Positions 31,327 to 34,772 of a DNA stretch of 34,772 nucleotides are shown one piece after another. A program made the position numbers and the translations under genes. The DNA is from an uncultured Caryophanales bacterium. Lineage in GTDB: Bacteria; Bacillota_I; Bacilli_A; RFN20; CAG-288. Numbering within the stretch: the first letter of the stretch is position 1; every line of letters starts with the position of its first letter. The notes below the pieces were generated by a model that had not been told where the DNA came from, searched no databases, and saw only the letters and a program-made list of their open reading frames with translations. The DNA lies in the NCBI GenBank assembly GCA_937896065.1, contig CALBLI010000048.1:1-34772 (forward strand), written 5' to 3'.

Positions 31327-31737
31327 ATGAAAATAAAATTTATTAAATTTAATGATGATGTTAAAATTCCATTTGCTGCTCATTATAATGATTCTGGTCT
31401 TGATTGTTTTGCTTTAGATGATTATAAATTAAAGCAATTTAAACCCGTACTTATTCCTCTTGGATTTGGTATATCACTCCCTGATGGAATTGAATGTCAA
31501 CTTCGTGGAAGATCTAGTAATAATATCAAAGGAATAATCACTCAATTTGGAACTATTGATAGTGGATATAGAGGCGAGATCAAAGCTTGTTTAATCAATT
31601 TAACACCAGATGATATATTAATTAAAAAGGGTGATAAAGTTTGCCAATTAGTCTTTTCTTCCTTTGTTCAAGTAGACTTAGTTGAAGAATTAAATAATGA
31701 TCGAAAAGAGGGTGGATTTGGTTCTACTGGAAGGTGA
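31327..31737 (+). CDS. dut: Deoxyuridine 5'-triphosphate nucleotidohydrolase (dUTPase)
   Basis: 136 residues, the normal trimeric dUTPase length. All five motifs are visible: NDSGLDCFA (1), GRSSNN (2), GTIDSGYRGEIKA (3), KKGDKVCQLVF (4) and RKEGGFGSTGR (5). It hydrolyses dUTP to dUMP, keeping uracil out of DNA and supplying dTMP synthesis. Motif 1 Asp and motif 3 catalytic Asp/Tyr are intact; motif 2 reads RGRSSNN in place of the usual PRSG. Single gene between two large lipoprotein genes. Confidence 0.96.
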   Translation: MKIKFIKFNDDVKIPFAAHYNDSGLDCFALDDYKLKQFKPVLIPLGFGISLPDGIECQLRGRSSNNIKGIITQFGTIDSGYRGEIKACLINLTPDDILIKKGDKVCQLVFSSFVQVDLVEELNNDRKEGGFGSTGR

Positions 31738-32265
31738 TAATTTAAATAGCAAATAAAAACTAATGTCTTACTAAAAGGCTTTATTACTTGTTGACTTACT
31801 GATAAAAATTGCTGTTTTTTATAAGATTTGTCTTTTATATTACAAATATGCAATATTAGGCAACTTATTTATAATTATAAATTTACGAATAAAATCATTC
31901 TTATTAACTCTTATAGTGATAAAAGATATTTAATTAAATGGTTTATTATCGTGTTTCATCATATAATAAGCCTGCAAATATGTTAAATATTGCTTCTTCA
32001 ATTTATTACATAATGCTTCAGCTCTAATTATTTTTATCTCGATATTCAAGATTTTAAAAATAGAAACTTTGTCAATCTTTGATTCAAAAATATAATCAAG
32101 TTGATAACAAATTACCACTTAATTGTGATTGTATAAATACATTATTGCTTTTATAAATTTAACATTAGAAGCAAGCAAATTTTAATAAATACATTATTAA
32201 AAACTATTGTCTATTATTTCTTTAATATTCTTCAATAAAAAGCACAATTGAAGTATAATTAACAT
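31738..32265. other. 528-base intergenic region with no supported gene
   Basis: Strongly AT-rich. It contains a 14-bp direct repeat ATAAATACATTATT (32133-32146 and 32185-32198) and, at its right end, the promoter of the next lipoprotein gene. No convincing terminator for dut was found. A 62-codon frame on the minus strand (31930-32118) has no ribosome binding site or known family. Confidence 0.5.
32231..32259 (+). promoter_or_regulatory. Promoter giving a probable leaderless transcript
   Basis: TTCAAT (32231-32236), 17-nt spacer, TATAAT (32254-32259). Exactly 6 nt later comes the GTG at 32266, so +1 falls on the start codon. Confidence 0.55.
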
Positions 32266-34164
32266 GTGAATAGATTTAAAAATTTCATATCATTTTTTAT
32301 GCTTTTTTTAGCTTCTTTTTCTTCCTCTTGCAAACAGAATACTAAAGGAAGAATCTATTTTAATTTAAATGGTGGAACTTTTTCAGATCCAAATTTTAAT
32401 GTTGAATACTTAGAAGGTGTTTCTAATACACCTGTTAGAATATCAATTCCTGATCCAATTAAAGAAGGTTATACATTTGTTTCGTGGAGAGAAAAATTAG
32501 AAGGTGGAAACTTCATTGAAGTTAGAAAGATTGTCAATCAGGAAGACAATAATTCTTACTATTATTATCCATATGGTAATAGTACGCTATATGCTTATTT
32601 TGAACCTCGTATGTCTTTTACATTCAATTTGACAGAAGGTGCAAATAATGCTGGTGAAATTGTTAATCCCATTTATGCTGATTATTTTCAAGATAATAAA
32701 TTGAATGGTTACACCAATATGAAAATAGTATCCAGTAATTATCTTCCAACGGCTACTGCTAAAGATATGTCATTTGATTATTGGTATTTAAAAAAACCAC
32801 TTATCAAACAGGAAGATGATGTCTCAACTAAATATGTTCTTGATAATTCAAAAGAGGACGGGATATATCGTTTTGAAGAACAATTCAATTTGGAAAATAT
32901 GGTTTTTCCCTATGATGAGAGTCAGCAAATAACTTTATATGCTAAGTGGACTTCCTTTCCAACCATCACTATTCATTTTAATCTTCCAAATATCAATACA
33001 TATCAGTTTAAGGCTCAAAATAGAGTCATCAAAGATGATATTTATAAAGGTATTGAAGAAAGGTTGAATGTCGACTTCTCAACTGTTGGATATCATTACT
33101 ATGACAATTTAAGATATGCTGGTTTATACCTTGATAATCAGTTTACTGAAGAATTCTATCTTGATACTTCAATTGTTGATTTAAATTTAGATTTATATAT
33201 TAAATGGGAAAAACAAGTGAATGTAACTTTAGATTATAATGGTGGAAAAGTTGATAATAACTTAACTGAATCTTTCATTTTTTATGAAAATGATATTTTA
33301 GATGATGATTTCTTCTTCAAGCATACGCCAACTAAAGCAAATACAAGTTTCAAATATTTCACCTTGAATAATAAAGAATATATAACTAGTTTACCTCTTT
33401 CAAGTAACGATATAACCTTACTTGCTATTTATGATGATGATCTGAGTTTATCAATCAATTTTACTTATCCTGATAATTACACAAAAGATAAATTACCTAA
33501 TAAAACCTTTTTAATCAAAAAAGAAGATACAATTGAAAGCAAAATTGAAATAATGAGAAATGATTTTAATAGTAGTGATTTAAAAAATGATTTTGTTATC
33601 TCTAAAATTTATTACCTAGATGAAAATAATAAAGAAGTTGATGTTGATTTTTCAACAATAACAAATGATATAACCATTTACATCAAACTTCTTTATCAAA
33701 TGAAAATAAATATTTATTCATATCTAGGTGCTGATTTAAATTTAGATGGAAGTGAAATTAAAACAATCAACATCAATAAAAGTACTGATATTGATAAGAA
33801 AGATTATTCCATTTTATCAAATCATATAATCATAAATGATGTCATTTATCTACCATATAAATATTATTTAGATAGCAAACTGACTAAGGAAATATCATTC
33901 CCATTTTCAATAAGCTTAAATGATAAAGATAATGAAATGAATATTTATATGCTTTTAAAAGAAGGTGTTAAATTAACTTTCTATGATGCAAATAACAAAC
34001 CATACATTGTTGAAAATAATTCAAATGTTTATTATGCTATTAAAAATTCATTGATTGATTTTGATAATTTAAAACTTTTAAAAGGTAAAACGTTGATTAT
34101 AAGAGGCGGAAAGACACTATCTAATTATTTTCCAGCTGCTTCTTGTGATATAATTGTTTCTTAA
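32266..34164 (+). CDS. Large lipoprotein composed of several InlB-type repeats
   Basis: 632 residues from a GTG start. Signal NRFKNFISFFMLFLASFSSSC with a weak lipobox (SSSC). Several InlB/Listeria-Bacteroides-type units follow each other: IYFNLNGGTFSDPNF...GYTFVSWRE (about 30-110), FTFNLTEGANNAG...LYAKW, ITIHFNLPNINTYQF, VNVTLDYNGGKVDNN and LSINFTYPDNYTKDK, each ending in an LYxxW/IYxx strand. The later repeats are degraded. The whole mature protein may be a rod of such units on the cell surface, as in adhesins; function not known. No ribosome binding site is visible, and the promoter suggests a leaderless message. It is followed after 13 nt by ychF. Confidence 0.85.
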   Translation: MNRFKNFISFFMLFLASFSSSCKQNTKGRIYFNLNGGTFSDPNFNVEYLEGVSNTPVRISIPDPIKEGYTFVSWREKLEGGNFIEVRKIVNQEDNNSYYYYPYGNSTLYAYFEPRMSFTFNLTEGANNAGEIVNPIYADYFQDNKLNGYTNMKIVSSNYLPTATAKDMSFDYWYLKKPLIKQEDDVSTKYVLDNSKEDGIYRFEEQFNLENMVFPYDESQQITLYAKWTSFPTITIHFNLPNINTYQFKAQNRVIKDDIYKGIEERLNVDFSTVGYHYYDNLRYAGLYLDNQFTEEFYLDTSIVDLNLDLYIKWEKQVNVTLDYNGGKVDNNLTESFIFYENDILDDDFFFKHTPTKANTSFKYFTLNNKEYITSLPLSSNDITLLAIYDDDLSLSINFTYPDNYTKDKLPNKTFLIKKEDTIESKIEIMRNDFNSSDLKNDFVISKIYYLDENNKEVDVDFSTITNDITIYIKLLYQMKINIYSYLGADLNLDGSEIKTININKSTDIDKKDYSILSNHIIINDVIYLPYKYYLDSKLTKEISFPFSISLNDKDNEMNIYMLLKEGVKLTFYDANNKPYIVENNSNVYYAIKNSLIDFDNLKLLKGKTLIIRGGKTLSNYFPAASCDIIVS

Positions 34165-34177
34165 TTGTGAGGTATAT

Positions 34178-34772
34178 ATGAGTTTAACTGCAGGCATTGT
34201 CGGATTACCAAATGTTGGTAAATCAACTTTATTTAACGCTATTACTAATTCTAATGTATTAGCTGAAAACTATCCTTTTGCAACTATTGAACCAAATACT
34301 GGTGTTGTTGAAGTAAATGATCCAAGATTTGATGCATTAGTTGATATGTTCAAACCTAAAAAACAAGTCAAAGCTACTTTTGAATTCACTGATATTGCTG
34401 GTCTTGTCAAAGGTGCAAGTCATGGTGAAGGTTTAGGAAATCAATTTTTAGGAAATATCAGAAATACTGATATGATAATTCATGTAGTCAGATGTTTTGA
34501 TTCCTCATTAATTAATACATATAATGGAAGAAGCGTTGATCCTATTGTTGATTTAAATGAAGTCAATTTAGAACTCATCTTATCTGATATGGAGGTCTTA
34601 AAGAAAAGGCTTGAAAAAATTGAAAGAACAGCCATCATGACTAAAGATAAAGAGAAACTTCTTGAAGTATCTGCTATTAAAAAATTGCTTGAATGGTTTA
34701 ATAGTGAAAAAATGGCGAAAGATTGTCCTTTATCAATTGATGAAAAAGAATGTTTAAAAAATTTCAATCTGA
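34178..34772 (+). CDS. ychF: Redox-regulated/ribosome-binding GTPase YchF, N-terminal part (runs off the window)
   Basis: The first 198 residues are in the window; the family has about 365. G1 GIVGLPNVGKSTLFNAIT (6-23), the YchF-specific YPFATIEPNTGVV, G3 DIAGLVKGASHGEGLGNQFL, and IRNTDMIIHVVRCF. YchF (OLA1) is an Obg-related ATPase/GTPase that binds ribosomes. Ribosome binding site GAGGT lies 6 nt before the ATG (34168-34172). It starts 13 nt after the large lipoprotein gene and may be co-transcribed. Confidence 0.96.
   Translation, partial: MSLTAGIVGLPNVGKSTLFNAITNSNVLAENYPFATIEPNTGVVEVNDPRFDALVDMFKPKKQVKATFEFTDIAGLVKGASHGEGLGNQFLGNIRNTDMIIHVVRCFDSSLINTYNGRSVDPIVDLNEVNLELILSDMEVLKKRLEKIERTAIMTKDKEKLLEVSAIKKLLEWFNSEKMAKDCPLSIDEKECLKNFNL

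Noticed and set aside
31930..32118. 62-codon frame on the minus strand in the dut-lipoprotein gap
   Set aside because: GTG start without ribosome binding site, no known family, AT-driven composition; probably a chance frame.
32133..32198. Two copies of a 14-bp AT-only-like repeat, considered as start of a CRISPR or iteron array
   Set aside because: Only two short copies with AT-rich sequence; no regular array or neighbouring cas/rep genes. No CRISPR array was seen in the window.
34480..34767. 95-codon minus-strand frame
   Set aside because: Lies antisense within ychF, whose motifs are clear.

Overview
The window is very AT-rich DNA from a low-GC Gram-positive bacterium, most likely an uncultured gut-type member of Bacilli near the Mollicutes/RF39/Erysipelotrichia lineages (inference). 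Supporting this are an RNA polymerase delta subunit, AGGAGG-type ribosome binding sites, tRNAs with encoded CCA, a TPP riboswitch before a ThiT-like transporter, and many lipobox lipoproteins with InlB/Listeria-Bacteroides-type repeats. UGA is used as a stop and UGG as Trp, so this is not the Mycoplasma/Spiroplasma code.

Layout. 1-3121 (minus): start of a CCA-adding enzyme, HU, der, cmk and a small membrane protein, i.e. core information-processing genes. 3153-7170: an accessory region around a tRNA-Thr. On one side is a HinfI-like (GANTC inferred) type II restriction-modification pair, bounded by near-perfect 28-bp direct repeats. On the other is an operon of a DUF3990-type ADP-ribosyltransferase-fold protein, two small DUF3791-like proteins and a half-length HsdS, bounded by a perfect 24-bp direct repeat. 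7222-11638 (minus): serine dehydratase, oleate hydratase, a TetR regulator and a lipoprotein. 11684-13964 (minus): a phosphodiesterase/alkaline phosphatase-fold enzyme coupled to an aminotransferase. 14113-18654: two tandem large lipoproteins and a small convergent one. 18796-20486: an AbrB - ABC ATPase - permease operon. 20716-21336 (minus): a five-gene tRNA operon (Val, Tyr, Gln, Lys, Leu) with its own promoter and terminator. 21383-27068: pgi, ispD, a LemA-like protein, a transaldolase-like protein, a CysQ-like phosphatase, an NrnA-like phosphoesterase and rpoE. 27165-29085: TPP riboswitch, ThiT-like transporter with an unusual C-terminal extension, and a TtcA-like protein that has lost its PP-loop. 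29088-34164: two further large repeat lipoproteins on either side of dut. 34178-end: start of ychF.

How the genes work together. Most of the window is housekeeping (translation, nucleotide hygiene, sugar phosphate and isoprenoid metabolism). The tRNA-Thr neighbourhood looks like a small defence/toxin hotspot with repeat-marked edges. Three genes have a TATAAT box exactly 6 nt before the start codon and no ribosome binding site, which points to leaderless mRNAs. The most interesting candidates for something undescribed are the ART-fold/DUF3791/half-HsdS cassette, the degenerate TtcA-like protein, and an anti-Shine-Dalgarno-like trailer on the tRNA operon.
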